Notes under the pieces: generated by a model | What the model was told of the DNA's origin: nothing | What the model saw: only the letters and a program-made list of their open reading frames with translations | Database searches by the model: none | In this document: in pieces, positions 34,919-44,678 of the stretch | How positions within the stretch are numbered: the stretch's first letter is position 1 | Layout: the number at the start of each line of letters is the position of its first letter | Assembly (NCBI GenBank): GCA_002723085.1 | Contig: PBNK01000027.1 | Location: 1-54,868, forward strand | DNA from: Crocinitomicaceae bacterium | GTDB lineage: Bacteria > Bacteroidota > Bacteroidia > Flavobacteriales_D > Parvicellaceae | Length of the DNA: 54,868 nucleotides | Direction: 5' to 3' | Made by a program: the position numbers and the translations under genes

Positions 34919-34979
34919 TTAAAATTCTATTGATTTGCAATTGACTGTTAAATATACTTTTATTGCAGACATTGATTTT

Positions 34980-34987
34980 TATCTTTG
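34980..34987 (+). promoter_or_regulatory. Putative -7 element for ffh
   Basis: TATCTTTG fits TAnnTTTG and lies 20 bp before the ffh ATG. No -33 element at the preferred spacing was found. Confidence 0.35.
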
Positions 34988-35006
34988 TCGTTAAAATTAT
35001 TTATAA

Positions 35007-36353
35007 ATGTTTGAAAATTTATCTGACAGGATTGATAGAGCCTTCAAAGTTCTTAAAGGACATGGCCAAATTACAGAGATTAATGTTGCTGAAACTTTAA
35101 AAGAAGTTAGAAGAGCGTTGTTGGAAGCTGATGTTAATTTTAAGACAGCAAAAACTTTTACTAATTCAATTAAAGAGAAAGCTCTTGGTGCAAATGTCTT
35201 AAACTCTATTTCTCCTAGTCAATTAATGGTTAAAATTACTCAGGAGGAGTTGACTCATTTAATGGGCTCTGAAAAAGCTGATATTAATTTAAAAGGCAAT
35301 CCTACTGTTGTGCTTATGTCTGGTCTTCAAGGTTCTGGTAAAACCACATTTTCAGGTAAGCTGGCTAATTATTTAAAATCTAAAAAAGGTAAGAATCCTC
35401 TTTTAGTAGCTTGTGATGTCTATCGTCCAGCTGCTATTGATCAATTGCATGTAGTAGGTGATGGAATTGGGGTTGAAGTATATTCAGAAAAAGAAAATAA
35501 AAATCCAGTTTCTATTGCTTTAAATGGTATTAAACATGCTAAATCAAATGGTTTTAATTTGGTTATTATTGATACTGCTGGTCGTCTAGCAGTAGATGAA
35601 CAAATGATGAAAGAGATTCAGGATATTAAACAATCGATTAATCCTTCTGAAACTTTGTTTGTTGTAGATTCTATGACTGGTCAAGATGCAGTAAATACTG
35701 CTAAAGTGTTTAATGAAAAGGTGGATTTTGATGGTGTTGTGCTTACAAAATTAGATGGAGATACTAGAGGTGGGGCTGCTTTGTCAATAAAGTCAGAAGT
35801 CAATAAGCCAATTAAGTTTATTGGTACTGGTGAAAAAATGGATGCTTTGGATGTTTTTCATCCAGAAAGAATGGCGGATAGAATTCTTGGGATGGGAGAT
35901 GTTGTGTCACTTGTTGAAAGAGCTCAAGAGCAATTTGATGAAGAAGAGGCGAAAAAACTGCAAAGAAAAATTAAAAAAAATCAATTTGATTTTAATGATT
36001 TTAGAGATCAGATTAAACAAGTCAAAAAGATGGGGAGCATGAAAGATATAGTTGGAATGATTCCCGGCATGAAAAAAGCAATGAAAAATGAAGAAGTAGA
36101 TGAGAATGCTTTTGTTCCTATATTAGCTATAATTGATTCTATGACACCTTATGAAAGGTCTAACCCTGATGTTATAAATCCAATTAGAAGAAAGCGTTTG
36201 GCAAAAGGAAGTGGTAATGATATTCAGGAAGTAAATAAATTGATGAAGCAGTTTCAACAGACCAAGAAAATGATGAAGATGATGAGCAATAAGCAGAATA
36301 TGATGAACATGATGAAACAGTTTAAAAAAATGGGTGGTCGCATGCCTATGTGA
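35007..36353 (+). CDS. ffh: Signal recognition particle protein Ffh (SRP54)
   Basis: GTPase that binds hydrophobic signal sequences on nascent chains and delivers ribosomes to FtsY at the inner membrane. The 448 residues have the N domain, the G domain with G1 [19 protein letters not shown], the insertion-box region [45 protein letters not shown] and [15 protein letters not shown], then a methionine-rich M domain ending [17 protein letters not shown] that holds SRP RNA and signal peptide. Length and motifs are standard. folD follows 25 bp later on the same strand. I saw no 4.5S RNA gene beside it. Confidence 0.97.
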   Translation: MFENLSDRIDRAFKVLKGHGQITEINVAETLKEVRRALLEADVNFKTAKTFTNSIKEKALGANVLNSISPSQLMVKITQEELTHLMGSEKADINLKGNPTVVLMSGLQGSGKTTFSGKLANYLKSKKGKNPLLVACDVYRPAAIDQLHVVGDGIGVEVYSEKENKNPVSIALNGIKHAKSNGFNLVIIDTAGRLAVDEQMMKEIQDIKQSINPSETLFVVDSMTGQDAVNTAKVFNEKVDFDGVVLTKLDGDTRGGAALSIKSEVNKPIKFIGTGEKMDALDVFHPERMADRILGMGDVVSLVERAQEQFDEEEAKKLQRKIKKNQFDFNDFRDQIKQVKKMGSMKDIVGMIPGMKKAMKNEEVDENAFVPILAIIDSMTPYERSNPDVINPIRRKRLAKGSGNDIQEVNKLMKQFQQTKKMMKMMSNKQNMMNMMKQFKKMGGRMPM

Positions 36354-36378
36354 TAATTTGTTTTTAAATTCAACAACT

Positions 36379-37248
36379 ATGCAATTATTAGACGGAAAAA
36401 AAACATCTCAAGACATTCAACTTGAATTAGCAGATTTGGTAAAAGCTAAAGTAGCTAAAGGGGGTAAATCTCCTCATTTAGCCGCAGTTTTAGTTGGTGA
36501 AGATGGCGCCAGTTTAACTTATGTTAATGCTAAGGTTAAAGCTTGTGAACGAGTAGGGTTTAAATCTTCTTTGATTAAGCTTTCTCAGTCAATTTCTGAA
36601 GAAGAACTTTTGGAAGAGATAGAGGCATTAAATAATAATTCTGATATAGATGGTTTTATTGTTCAGCTGCCTTTACCAAAGCATATAGATGAAACAAAAA
36701 TAACTTTAGCTGTTGATCCAACTAAAGATGTAGATGGTTTTCATCCTCAAAATGTAGGTCGAATGGCACTTGGTTTGCCAACTTTTTTGCCAGCTACTCC
36801 AAATGGTGTAATTGAACTTTTAAAAAGGTATAAAATACAAACAGAAGGAAAAAATTGTGTTGTTGTAGGTCGTTCTAATATTGTAGGATCACCAATGAGT
36901 ATTTTAATGTCAAGAAAGGGTAATCCTGGTAATGCGACAGTAACTTTAGTTCATAGCAGAACAAAAAATATGTCAGAAATTACTAAAGAAGCTGATATTT
37001 TAATTGTTGCTTTGGGAATTCCTGAGTTTATTAATGCCGATATGGTAAAGGAAGGTGCTGTAGTTATTGATGTGGGCATTCATAGAGTTGAAGATGCTAC
37101 TGCCAAAAGAGGTTTTAGGTTAAAAGGAGACGTTAAATTTGAAGAAGTTTCGTCAAAATGTAGTTTTATAACTCCTGTTCCTGGAGGTGTAGGTCCAATG
37201 ACTATTGCATCATTATTAATGAATACTTATCAGTCCGTAAATGATTAA
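36379..37248 (+). CDS. folD: Methylenetetrahydrofolate dehydrogenase / cyclohydrolase FolD
   Basis: Bifunctional cytoplasmic enzyme that oxidises 5,10-methylene-THF with NADP and hydrolyses the product to 10-formyl-THF. The 289 residues contain the catalytic segment [17 protein letters not shown] (Tyr and the catalytic Lys), [45 protein letters not shown], the Rossmann motif [17 protein letters not shown] and [19 protein letters not shown] use ATG 36379 ([13 protein letters not shown]); an in-frame GTG 45 bp upstream lies inside ffh. Its 3' end overlaps the biotin carboxylase gene by 8 bp, so ffh-folD-accC probably form one transcript. Confidence 0.96.
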   Translation: MQLLDGKKTSQDIQLELADLVKAKVAKGGKSPHLAAVLVGEDGASLTYVNAKVKACERVGFKSSLIKLSQSISEEELLEEIEALNNNSDIDGFIVQLPLPKHIDETKITLAVDPTKDVDGFHPQNVGRMALGLPTFLPATPNGVIELLKRYKIQTEGKNCVVVGRSNIVGSPMSILMSRKGNPGNATVTLVHSRTKNMSEITKEADILIVALGIPEFINADMVKEGAVVIDVGIHRVEDATAKRGFRLKGDVKFEEVSSKCSFITPVPGGVGPMTIASLLMNTYQSVND

Positions 37249-38722
37249 AGATATACGTAAAATTTTAATAGCAAACAGAGGAGAAATTGCTTTAAGAGTA
37301 ATGAAATCTTGTAGATCTATGGGGATTAATTCAGTTGCTATATATTCTGAAGCAGATGCTTCTGCTCCCTTTGTTAAATTTGCTGATGAGGCATTTTGTG
37401 TAGGTCCTCCTCCAAGCAATAAGAGTTATTTAAATCAAGATAAAATAATTGAAATTGCAAAAGCTAATGGTGTAGATGCAATACATCCTGGTTATGGTTT
37501 CTTAAGTGAAAATGCTGATTTTGCTAATAAAGTAGAAAATAGTGGAATTATTTTTATAGGCCCTTCTTCTGAAGCTATACAAACAATGGGTGATAAGTTA
37601 ACCTCAAAGCAGACTGTTCTTTCTTATGATATACCAATGGTTCCTGGTTTAAATGAAGCGGTAACTGATGTTGATGATGCTTTGGATAGTGCAAAAAAAA
37701 TTGGATTTCCGGTTCTTATAAAAGCTTCAGCTGGTGGTGGTGGAAAAGGAATGAGAATTGTTGAAGATCCAAGTCAATTCGAAGATCAAATGAAAAGAGC
37801 TGTAAGTGAAGCTGAAAGTGCATTTGGAAATGGAGCTGTTTTTGTTGAAAAGTACATAACAAAACCCAGACATATAGAAATCCAAGTGTTAGCTGATAAG
37901 CATGGAAATACTTTACACTTATTTGAAAGGGAATGTTCAATTCAAAGAAGACATCAAAAAGTTATTGAAGAGGCTCCATCAGCTGTTTTGACAGAAGATT
38001 TACGGGCTAAAATGGGTGCTGCTGCTTGTGATGTTGCCAGGGCGTGTAATTATCATGGTGCTGGAACTGTGGAGTTTATTTATGAAGATGGTAATTTTTA
38101 TTTTCTTGAAATGAATACTAGGTTACAAGTTGAGCATCCCGTTTCAGAAATGATTAGTGGGGTTGATTTAGTTGAGCAACAAATTAGAGTAGCTAGAGGA
38201 GAAGAGTTAAGTTTTACTCAAGATGATTTAACTATTAATGGTCATTCGTTAGAAATTCGTGTTTATGCAGAAGATCCTCAAAACGATTTCTTGCCTGATA
38301 TTGGAAAACTTGAAGTGTATAAAATACCTGAAGGAGAAAATGTTAGAGTTGATCATGCCTTAGAAGAAGGTATGGACATTCCAATATATTATGATCCAAT
38401 GATTTCTAAGTTGATAGTTCATGCTGAAAATCGTGATTTGGCAATTAGTAAAATGATTAAAGCTATTGATGATTATGATATTGTTGGTGTAAAAACCACT
38501 TTGCCTTTTTGTAAATATGCTATAGACCACAAAGCGTTTAGATCTGGTGATTTTGATACAAGATTTGTTAATCTCTATTTCAATGAAACAGAGATTTTAA
38601 ACCCAAATGATGAAATTAACCATGCTGCAGTAGTAGGTCTATTTCATTTAAATAAAATGGATTTAATCAGCGACAATAATATCCCTTCAAAATCCAGCGA
38701 CTGGAAAAAAAATAGATCTTAA
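37241..38722 (+). CDS. accC: Biotin carboxylase subunit of an acetyl-CoA / acyl-CoA carboxylase
   Basis: ATP-grasp enzyme that carboxylates biotin on a carrier protein. The 493 residues start with the family motif [19 protein letters not shown], then [14 protein letters not shown], the ATP-grasp loop [39 protein letters not shown] and [16 protein letters not shown] with catalytic Glu and Arg. The protein is about 45 residues longer than E. coli AccC, and [10 protein letters not shown] resembles biotin carboxylases of Bacteroidota acyl-CoA (propionyl-CoA-type) carboxylases. It may therefore serve that enzyme rather than the fatty-acid complex with AccD at 14098. Its first 8 bases overlap folD. 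Confidence 0.92.
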   Translation: MIKDIRKILIANRGEIALRVMKSCRSMGINSVAIYSEADASAPFVKFADEAFCVGPPPSNKSYLNQDKIIEIAKANGVDAIHPGYGFLSENADFANKVENSGIIFIGPSSEAIQTMGDKLTSKQTVLSYDIPMVPGLNEAVTDVDDALDSAKKIGFPVLIKASAGGGGKGMRIVEDPSQFEDQMKRAVSEAESAFGNGAVFVEKYITKPRHIEIQVLADKHGNTLHLFERECSIQRRHQKVIEEAPSAVLTEDLRAKMGAAACDVARACNYHGAGTVEFIYEDGNFYFLEMNTRLQVEHPVSEMISGVDLVEQQIRVARGEELSFTQDDLTINGHSLEIRVYAEDPQNDFLPDIGKLEVYKIPEGENVRVDHALEEGMDIPIYYDPMISKLIVHAENRDLAISKMIKAIDDYDIVGVKTTLPFCKYAIDHKAFRSGDFDTRFVNLYFNETEILNPNDEINHAAVVGLFHLNKMDLISDNNIPSKSSDWKKNRS

Positions 38723-38733
38723 CTCTGTCTTTA

Positions 38734-38773
38734 TGTCAGTTGTCATGTCAGTTTATTCTTTAATAATCTGTCA
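38734..38773. promoter_or_regulatory. Cluster of TGTCA repeats upstream of dnaK
   Basis: Four copies of TGTCA (38734-38738, 38741-38745, 38746-38750 and 38769-38773) in the 131-bp gap before dnaK, plus a near-match CTGTCT at 38725-38730. No CIRCE-type inverted repeat was seen. This could be a heat-shock control element; the arrangement is an observation, the role is inference. Confidence 0.4.
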
Positions 38774-38853
38774 TTTTTGATAAAAAAAATCAATTTATTT
38801 TAATGGCATATCCTTTGATATAGTCAAACCATACAATTTTTAAAATAAAAAAA

Positions 38854-40749
38854 ATGGGAAAAATTATAGGTATCGATTTAGGAACAACTAATTCTTGCGT
38901 TTCTGTAATGGAAGGTAATGAGCCAGTTGTAATACCAAATAGTGAAGGTAAAAGAACTACACCATCTGTTGTAGGTTTTGTTGAGGGTGGAGAAAGAAAA
39001 GTGGGTGATCCTGCTAAAAGACAGGCAATAACTAACCCTGAAAAAACTATATACTCTATTAAAAGATTCATGGGCAATCGTTATGATGAGGTGTCAAAAG
39101 AATTGGCTAGAGTGCCTTACAATGTTGTGAAAGGAGATAACAACACACCTAGAGTAAGTATTGACGATAGAAAATACTCTCCTCAGGAAATATCAGCTAT
39201 GATTCTTCAAAAAATGAAAAAAACTGCTGAAGATTTTATAGGGCAAGAAGTTACTCAGGCTGTTATTACTGTTCCAGCTTATTTCAATGATGCTCAAAGG
39301 CAAGCGACAAAAGAAGCAGGTGAGATTGCAGGATTAAAAGTTGAAAGAATAATAAATGAGCCTACTGCTGCAGCTCTTGCATATGGAATGGATAAAACAG
39401 GAAAAGACATGAAAATTGTTGTTTTCGATTTTGGCGGTGGAACACATGATGTTTCCATCCTTGAATTAGGAGATGGTGTTTTTGAAGTTTTGTCAACTGA
39501 TGGTGATACGCATTTAGGTGGAGATGATGTTGATCAAAAAATTATTGATTGGTTAGCAAGTGAATTTAAAAATGATGAAGGTGTTGATTTAACAAAAGAT
39601 CCAATGGCCTTACAGCGTTTGAAAGAGGCTGCTGAAAAAGCTAAGATTGAATTGTCTTCATCAGCATCAACTGAGATTAACCTTCCCTATATAATGCCTG
39701 TTGATGGCGTTCCTAAGCATTTGGTTAGGTCATTAACAAAAGCAAAATTCGAACAGTTAATTGATGATTTAGTTAAAAGAACTATTGAGCCATGTAAAGC
39801 GGCTTTAAAAAGTGCTGGACTTTCAACTTCTGATATTGATGAAATTATATTAGTAGGTGGTTCAACAAGAATTCCAGCAATTCAAGAAGCTGTTGAAAAG
39901 TTTTTTAGTAAAGCTCCGTCTAAAGGCGTGAACCCAGATGAGGTGGTTTCTTTAGGTGCGGCAATACAAGGTGGTGTTTTAACTGGAGAAGTTAAAGATG
40001 TGCTTTTATTGGATGTAACACCTTTGTCTTTAGGTATTGAAACCATGGGGGGTGTCTTTACGAAGTTAATTGAAGCAAATACAACTATTCCAACTCAAAA
40101 GTCTCAGGTCTTTTCTACAGCTGCTGATAATCAGCCTTCAGTTGAAATTCATGCTTTACAAGGAGAACGTTCAATGGCAAATGATAACAAAACCATTGGA
40201 AGGTTTCATTTGGATGGTATTCCACCTTCGCCAAGAGGTGTTCCTCAAATTGAAGTTTCTTTTGATATTGATGCTAATGGAATTATAAAAATTAAAGCCA
40301 TTGATAAAGCAACAAATAAAGAACAATCTATAAGAATTGAGGCATCTTCTGGTCTTTCTGATGAAGAAATTGAAAAAATGAGAAAAGAAGCAGAGGCTAA
40401 TGCAGATGCTGATCAGAAAATTAAAGAAGAAGTTGAAAAAGTTAATGCTGCTGATAGTTTAATTTTTCAAACGGAAAAGCAATTAAAGGAATATGGAGAT
40501 AAGATTCCAGCTGAAAAGAAGTCTCCTATTGAAGAAGCTTTAGCTGAATTAAAGACTGCTCATGCATCAAAAGATATAGCAACTATTGATACTGCAATGG
40601 AAAAGCTAAATACTGCATTTCAGGCTGCTAGTCAAGATATGTATAATGCTTCTCAGGAGGGGGCTCCAAAAGAAGGATCTTCGAATGATGATGCAAATCA
40701 AAAGAAATCTGACGAAGAGGTTACTGATGTAGATTTTGAAGAGGTGTAG
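38854..40749 (+). CDS. dnaK: Chaperone DnaK (Hsp70)
   Basis: ATP-driven chaperone that binds exposed hydrophobic peptide segments. The 631 residues match the usual length. ATPase motifs are [57 protein letters not shown] and [20 protein letters not shown]. The substrate-binding domain begins [20 protein letters not shown], and the helical lid ends with the acidic tail VTDVDFEEV. dnaJ and grpE are not adjacent; the neighbours are accC and a T9SS substrate gene, so dnaK is probably a single-gene unit. TGTCA repeats lie upstream and a long hairpin lies downstream. Confidence 0.98.
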   Translation: MGKIIGIDLGTTNSCVSVMEGNEPVVIPNSEGKRTTPSVVGFVEGGERKVGDPAKRQAITNPEKTIYSIKRFMGNRYDEVSKELARVPYNVVKGDNNTPRVSIDDRKYSPQEISAMILQKMKKTAEDFIGQEVTQAVITVPAYFNDAQRQATKEAGEIAGLKVERIINEPTAAALAYGMDKTGKDMKIVVFDFGGGTHDVSILELGDGVFEVLSTDGDTHLGGDDVDQKIIDWLASEFKNDEGVDLTKDPMALQRLKEAAEKAKIELSSSASTEINLPYIMPVDGVPKHLVRSLTKAKFEQLIDDLVKRTIEPCKAALKSAGLSTSDIDEIILVGGSTRIPAIQEAVEKFFSKAPSKGVNPDEVVSLGAAIQGGVLTGEVKDVLLLDVTPLSLGIETMGGVFTKLIEANTTIPTQKSQVFSTAADNQPSVEIHALQGERSMANDNKTIGRFHLDGIPPSPRGVPQIEVSFDIDANGIIKIKAIDKATNKEQSIRIEASSGLSDEEIEKMRKEAEANADADQKIKEEVEKVNAADSLIFQTEKQLKEYGDKIPAEKKSPIEEALAELKTAHASKDIATIDTAMEKLNTAFQAASQDMYNASQEGAPKEGSSNDDANQKKSDEEVTDVDFEEV

Positions 40750-40759
40750 AAAGTAATCT

Positions 40760-40797
40760 AAGTATTTTGATTAAATTAGGGTTTAATTAAAATACTT
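40760..40797 (+). promoter_or_regulatory. 16-bp AT-rich hairpin abutting the next start codon
   Basis: Left arm AAGTATTTTGATTAAA (40760-40775), loop TTAGGG, right arm TTTAATTAAAATACTT (40782-40797). The arms pair over 16 bases with a single G-U pair. The right arm ends at the base before the ATG of the glycine-rich protein. There is no T-run, so it is not a standard terminator. Confidence 0.6.
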
Positions 40798-42435
40798 ATG
40801 AAATTATCTACCTTCTTTTTAATACTTCCTTTTTTTATAATTAAGAATCACTTTGGACAGTGCGATAGCACTATTATTCAAGGTGATTTTTTCATTACTA
40901 ATGATACTACTTTGTCTGGTAGTTATTATGTTTTGGGTTCTTTTCATGTTTTAGATAATATTAATGTTGATGTCAAGAAATATTCAAATAATTCTTGTGG
41001 TTTATTAAAAGTATACGCTGATAAAATTATAATAGATGGAACTATAGATGCTTCTTTTGCAGGATATTCTGGTGGATTAGGTGGGGGTAAAGGCGATTTG
41101 GTCTCAAGTTCTACTGGAGATGCTGGCGGACTTACTGGTTGTAGTGATTCAGGAAATCCAGGGCAAATTGAGGTTGAGGCTGGTTTTGGAGGAGCAGATG
41201 GAAATGGCTCAGGAGGAGGATTTGGTGGTAAAGATGGACGGTCTGGGTCTGGACCAAAACAAGAATGTACAAGTAGTGATGATGCTGGTTTAGTTGCTGG
41301 TGCTTCTGGAGGAAGTGGAGGAGGAGGTGGAAGCTATGGTGGATATGGTGAATATGGAGGATTTGCAGGAGATGGTGTAGGTACCTACAATAAATCAAAT
41401 TTGGGACTTTCTTCCGCATACGCAATAAATCCTGGTTATGGAAAAAGTGGAGGTGATCCAGGTGACTTGTATGGAACAAACACAGGATTGGATATTGATT
41501 TAGGTTCAGGTGGCGGAGGAGCTGGTGGAGGAGGAAGGTCATATTCTAAAGGTGTTGATGGAAATAATGGGGGTTCTGGTGGTGGAATGGTTTATTTAAA
41601 TGCTTTGTCAGATAGTTTAATTGTTACAGGATCTATTATTGTAAATGGTGAAGATGGCGATTGGGGAGGGTATGGTGGAGATGGAGGAACAGGTCAGTCT
41701 TCAAGTTCAGGATGTTGTTCAGATCCTTGTAATGATTGTGGAGAAAAGACGTTTTCTTGTGGTGCTGGTGGTGGAGGAGGTTCCGGGGGTGGATCTGGAG
41801 GTGGAATATTTTTGACCAGCAATAGAATTAATTATATAACTGGTAATTTAAACTCTAATGGAGGAGATGGTGGTAACGGTGGAGTTGGAGGCTATGGAAT
41901 TGGTTGTTCATATAATGCACCCTTTGGTTGTGGTGGTAATCAAAGTATATCAACAGATTTCGGAGAAGATGCAGAAAAAGGTGGAGGAGGAGGTGGTGGC
42001 CGAATCAAGATTTTTGCTTCGGATTGCTTAGGCAATATTATTTTACCAAATGTTGATGTATTTGGAGGAAGCGGAGAAGGTAGTGCTGATCCAGGGTATT
42101 TTCATTTAGACAATAGTTTGCCTTGTCAAGCTGGTTCACCACCACCACCACCTTTAAGTATACAAGAGACTTTAGATAAATATTTTTCTGTTTTTCCAAA
42201 TCCAGCAAAAGATTTACTTAATGTAGATTTTGGTAATGTTAATTATGCATTTTTAGTTAATGCAGAAATCACAATTTATGATGTTTTTGGTAAGTTAATT
42301 TGTCAAAAAAACTTAAGTTCAAATGACTTTTTAGGTGTTTTTATTGATTTAAGTGAATTTAATAACGGCATTTATATTTTAAAATTAAATGCAAATAAAC
42401 ACTTAATAGAAAGAAAATTCTTAAAAATTAATTAA
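40798..42435 (+). CDS. Glycine-rich secreted protein with type IX sorting domain
   Basis: A 545-residue exported protein. Its N-terminal hydrophobic segment (STFFLILPFFIIKNHFGQC) is likely a signal peptide. Residues about 80-430 are an extremely glycine-rich, Ser/Asp-containing domain with runs such as GGSGGGGGSYGGYGEYGGF and GGGGGSGGGSGGGIFL; regular short beta segments (SLIVTGSIIVNG, FLTSNRINYITGN) suggest a stacked or helical beta fold. A cysteine cluster (CCSDPCNDCG) lies in the middle. A PPPPP linker leads to a C-terminal type A sorting domain (about 458-545; FSVFPNPAKDLLNVDFG and NGIYILKLNANKHLIERKFL) that directs export by the T9SS. The function is unknown; an adhesin or matrix component is plausible. 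Confidence 0.85.
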   Translation: MKLSTFFLILPFFIIKNHFGQCDSTIIQGDFFITNDTTLSGSYYVLGSFHVLDNINVDVKKYSNNSCGLLKVYADKIIIDGTIDASFAGYSGGLGGGKGDLVSSSTGDAGGLTGCSDSGNPGQIEVEAGFGGADGNGSGGGFGGKDGRSGSGPKQECTSSDDAGLVAGASGGSGGGGGSYGGYGEYGGFAGDGVGTYNKSNLGLSSAYAINPGYGKSGGDPGDLYGTNTGLDIDLGSGGGGAGGGGRSYSKGVDGNNGGSGGGMVYLNALSDSLIVTGSIIVNGEDGDWGGYGGDGGTGQSSSSGCCSDPCNDCGEKTFSCGAGGGGGSGGGSGGGIFLTSNRINYITGNLNSNGGDGGNGGVGGYGIGCSYNAPFGCGGNQSISTDFGEDAEKGGGGGGGRIKIFASDCLGNIILPNVDVFGGSGEGSADPGYFHLDNSLPCQAGSPPPPPLSIQETLDKYFSVFPNPAKDLLNVDFGNVNYAFLVNAEITIYDVFGKLICQKNLSSNDFLGVFIDLSEFNNGIYILKLNANKHLIERKFLKIN

Positions 42436-42479
42436 TTTAAAATTATATTCTATATAATATTTTAAATACAAAATTTTTT
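42436..42479 (+). terminator. Weak AT-rich hairpin with T-run
   Basis: Directly after the glycine-rich protein stop, TTTAAAAT and TATAT pair with ATATA and ATTTTAAA, leaving a 2-base bulge, and a run of six T residues follows at 42474-42479. It contains no G-C pairs and would be a weak terminator at best. Confidence 0.3.
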
Positions 42480-42491
42480 CATATTAATTAT

Positions 42492-42530
42492 AGTATGTTT
42501 GCATACTTTATTTTATTTTTTATATATTTG
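42492..42530 (+). promoter_or_regulatory. Putative promoter with inverted repeat for the cytolysin-like gene
   Basis: TTTG (42498-42501), a 21-base spacer, then TATATTTG (42523-42530), a good Bacteroidota-type promoter 35 bp before the ATG at 42566. The -33 element is the loop of a perfect inverted repeat AGTATG-TTTG-CATACT (42492-42507), which could be an operator. Confidence 0.55.
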
Positions 42531-42565
42531 CCGAAACATTTATTTAAAAACTAAAAAAAATTAAA

Positions 42566-44545
42566 ATGAAAAAGGTTCCAAATTTTCTAACAATTTTATC
42601 TCTAATTGCTCTATTCTTTTCTATAAGTTCATGTAACAAAAATGATAATAATACAACTTTTCAATCTGTAATTGAAAAAGGTGGTGTTTTTGATGATCCT
42701 ATGAACTCTTCAACAAAATCAGTTACAGTTGATACTGTTGTTAATGGAGATAGTCTTTGGGCATGTACAACTGAAACATATAGTGTAGTTCAGGGAATGC
42801 AAGAGTTTCCTTTATTTAATCCTAATTCTTCCGTTATATATCCTGGTAACTTATTGCAAGGTGGTTCATTAAAAAATGCAACACCTGATGTTGTTGTTGT
42901 TGATAGAGCAGGAGGAACTTTTTCGATAGATATTCTTTCTGGATCATGGAATATCTCATCTTCCGTAAATGAAGTTGTAAAGTCGCAAGTGGTTCAAGCT
43001 CTAAACGATATTGTTAGTGATGCATCTTATGGTGCTATCCCTTCAAATATTAGTTTTAGTATGCAAGAAGTTCATTCCGAACAACAAATGGCTCTTTCAT
43101 TAGGATTAGATTTTACTGCTTATGGAGTTGCTTTATCTTCTAATTTAGGTTTTTCATCTAACAACAATTACAATAGAGTGTTAGTTCGTTTGTCTCAATC
43201 ATATTATACTATGAGTTTTGATTTGCCTGCAAGTTATGATGATTTATTTGCTCCTACTGTTACTCCAGAAGATTTGCAACCTTATGTAGGTCCTGGTAAC
43301 CCAGCTTGTTATATTTCAGATGTTACTTATGGTAGAGTATTCTATTTATTAGTTGAGTCTACTTCAAGTACTAGCAACATTACATCAAGTATAAATGCAT
43401 CTTTTTCATCAATTCCTAATTCTCCAACAGCAAACATAAATGCATCTTATCTTTCTTCATTGGAAAATTTAAACATTAAGTTGTTTGCTTTAGGAGGTGA
43501 TGCATCTACTACATTATATACTATAAGCAGTACAAATGTTAATAATTTAGTTTCTGTTTTGGGAGCAGCTGGTGACATCACAACTGGTGTTCCATTATCT
43601 TATGTTTGTAGAGCAGTAAATGGAAATAAAATTGTTTCAGTTAATTTAGCTACTTCATACGATATTGAAAATTGTGCTCCAATTGGCCCAATAGTTGGAG
43701 ATTACGGAATAGCAAATCCTGTCTTAGAATTATCTGCTGATGATGCAGTTTTAAGCAACAACGGAATTATTTCTTATGTAAAAGGCAATACAATAGACCA
43801 ACATTCTTATCAAGTTGGAAACACATATGGTCAAAATATAGGTGGAAGTGTTGTAGAAAGCTGGCCTGGAAGAAATGGAATTAATATTGCAACTTCATCT
43901 GATCCAAACAACCGTCCAGTATTTGTAAATGACGCCATTAACGGTTATCCTGCTATTGAGTTCTGTAACTTTGAAGCAAATGGTGCTGGTTCTGGTTCTT
44001 TTTATGATCAGAATGTTTCTACTTCATTAGAAATTCCAGGTGGTTTATTTGCAAATACAAATTATACTTTATTTATGGTTGTTGCTAATCCTACTAAAAT
44101 GAATGTTAGTGGGGATAACATAAGTAACATAAATAATGCTTCAATAGATGCAGGTTCAATTCTTCAAGGTTCGGATACTTTGCCTTATGGAAAATTAACT
44201 GTTGGGTATTCTTCTAATTCAAATCTTGTATTTGGTCACAATTTAAATGATTTAAATGTTCCAATAAGCAGAAGCAGCGACTTTAGGTTATTAACCTTAC
44301 AATTTAGTACTCAAGAGGGAATGAAAGCATATATAAATAATCATCAAAACCCTGTTGCTGAAGATAATTCATTGAACATCCCATTAACCTCAAATAATGG
44401 TTTGATGATAAATTCTAAAATTCTTGATAATGCATCAGCAAGTTCTAGAACACTAGTAGCCGAAATAATATTATTTGATGTTGCATTAAATGATTTTGAT
44501 AGAAAAAAACAAATCACAAAATTAATGACAAAGTATAATCTTTAA
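42566..44545 (+). CDS. Cholesterol-dependent-cytolysin-like pore-forming lipoprotein with C-terminal LamG/lectin-like domain
   Basis: A 659-residue predicted lipoprotein (FFSISSC, lipid Cys23). Residues about 60-372 follow the thiol-activated cytolysin (CDC) pattern: NPNSSVIYPGNLLQGG (87-100), the first membrane-inserting region QEVHSEQQMALSLGLDF, YNRVLVRLSQSYYTMSFDLP (202-221), the hinge ISDVTYGRVFYLLVES (250-265), a Ser/Asn/Thr-rich second inserting region, NLNIKLFALGGD (301-312), GVPLSYVCRAVNGN (341-354) and a final NLATSYDIENC strand. Where CDCs carry domain 4 (undecapeptide and cholesterol-binding residues) there is instead a LamG/concanavalin-like domain (381-659: LELSADDAVLSNNGIISYV, GYPAIEF, TLFMVV, FDVALND). 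It probably forms pores in membranes recognised by the lectin-like domain; target unknown. Confidence 0.8.
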   Translation: MKKVPNFLTILSLIALFFSISSCNKNDNNTTFQSVIEKGGVFDDPMNSSTKSVTVDTVVNGDSLWACTTETYSVVQGMQEFPLFNPNSSVIYPGNLLQGGSLKNATPDVVVVDRAGGTFSIDILSGSWNISSSVNEVVKSQVVQALNDIVSDASYGAIPSNISFSMQEVHSEQQMALSLGLDFTAYGVALSSNLGFSSNNNYNRVLVRLSQSYYTMSFDLPASYDDLFAPTVTPEDLQPYVGPGNPACYISDVTYGRVFYLLVESTSSTSNITSSINASFSSIPNSPTANINASYLSSLENLNIKLFALGGDASTTLYTISSTNVNNLVSVLGAAGDITTGVPLSYVCRAVNGNKIVSVNLATSYDIENCAPIGPIVGDYGIANPVLELSADDAVLSNNGIISYVKGNTIDQHSYQVGNTYGQNIGGSVVESWPGRNGINIATSSDPNNRPVFVNDAINGYPAIEFCNFEANGAGSGSFYDQNVSTSLEIPGGLFANTNYTLFMVVANPTKMNVSGDNISNINNASIDAGSILQGSDTLPYGKLTVGYSSNSNLVFGHNLNDLNVPISRSSDFRLLTLQFSTQEGMKAYINNHQNPVAEDNSLNIPLTSNNGLMINSKILDNASASSRTLVAEIILFDVALNDFDRKKQITKLMTKYNL

Positions 44546-44634
44546 AAAAAATCTTTTAGCATTTAATGTGCTCGTGATATGGTTTAACTATCCATAATAC
44601 GATTAGTAGACAAATAAATGTTTAAGTTAAAATA

Positions 44635-44658
44635 AGCCGACAATAGTCGGCTTTTTTT
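44635..44658 (+). terminator. Rho-independent terminator
   Basis: Stem AGCCGAC / GTCGGCT with loop AATA, followed by seven T residues. It ends the cytolysin-like transcription unit, 90 bp after the stop. Confidence 0.85.
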
Positions 44659-44678
44659 GTGTTCATTTGCGGGGTGTT

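Noticed and set aside
35821..36042. A 73-residue overlapping frame within ffh
   Set aside because: It is an out-of-frame shadow of the Ffh M-domain region with no independent start signals.
37716..37940. A Leu/Gln/His-rich 74-residue antisense frame inside accC
   Set aside because: Composition reflects the reverse complement of the biotin carboxylase gene; no supporting motif.
41132..41542. A 136-residue His/Leu-rich open frame on the minus strand inside the glycine-rich gene
   Set aside because: It is the reverse complement of glycine codon runs; the composition is an artefact and it lies wholly inside a well-supported gene.
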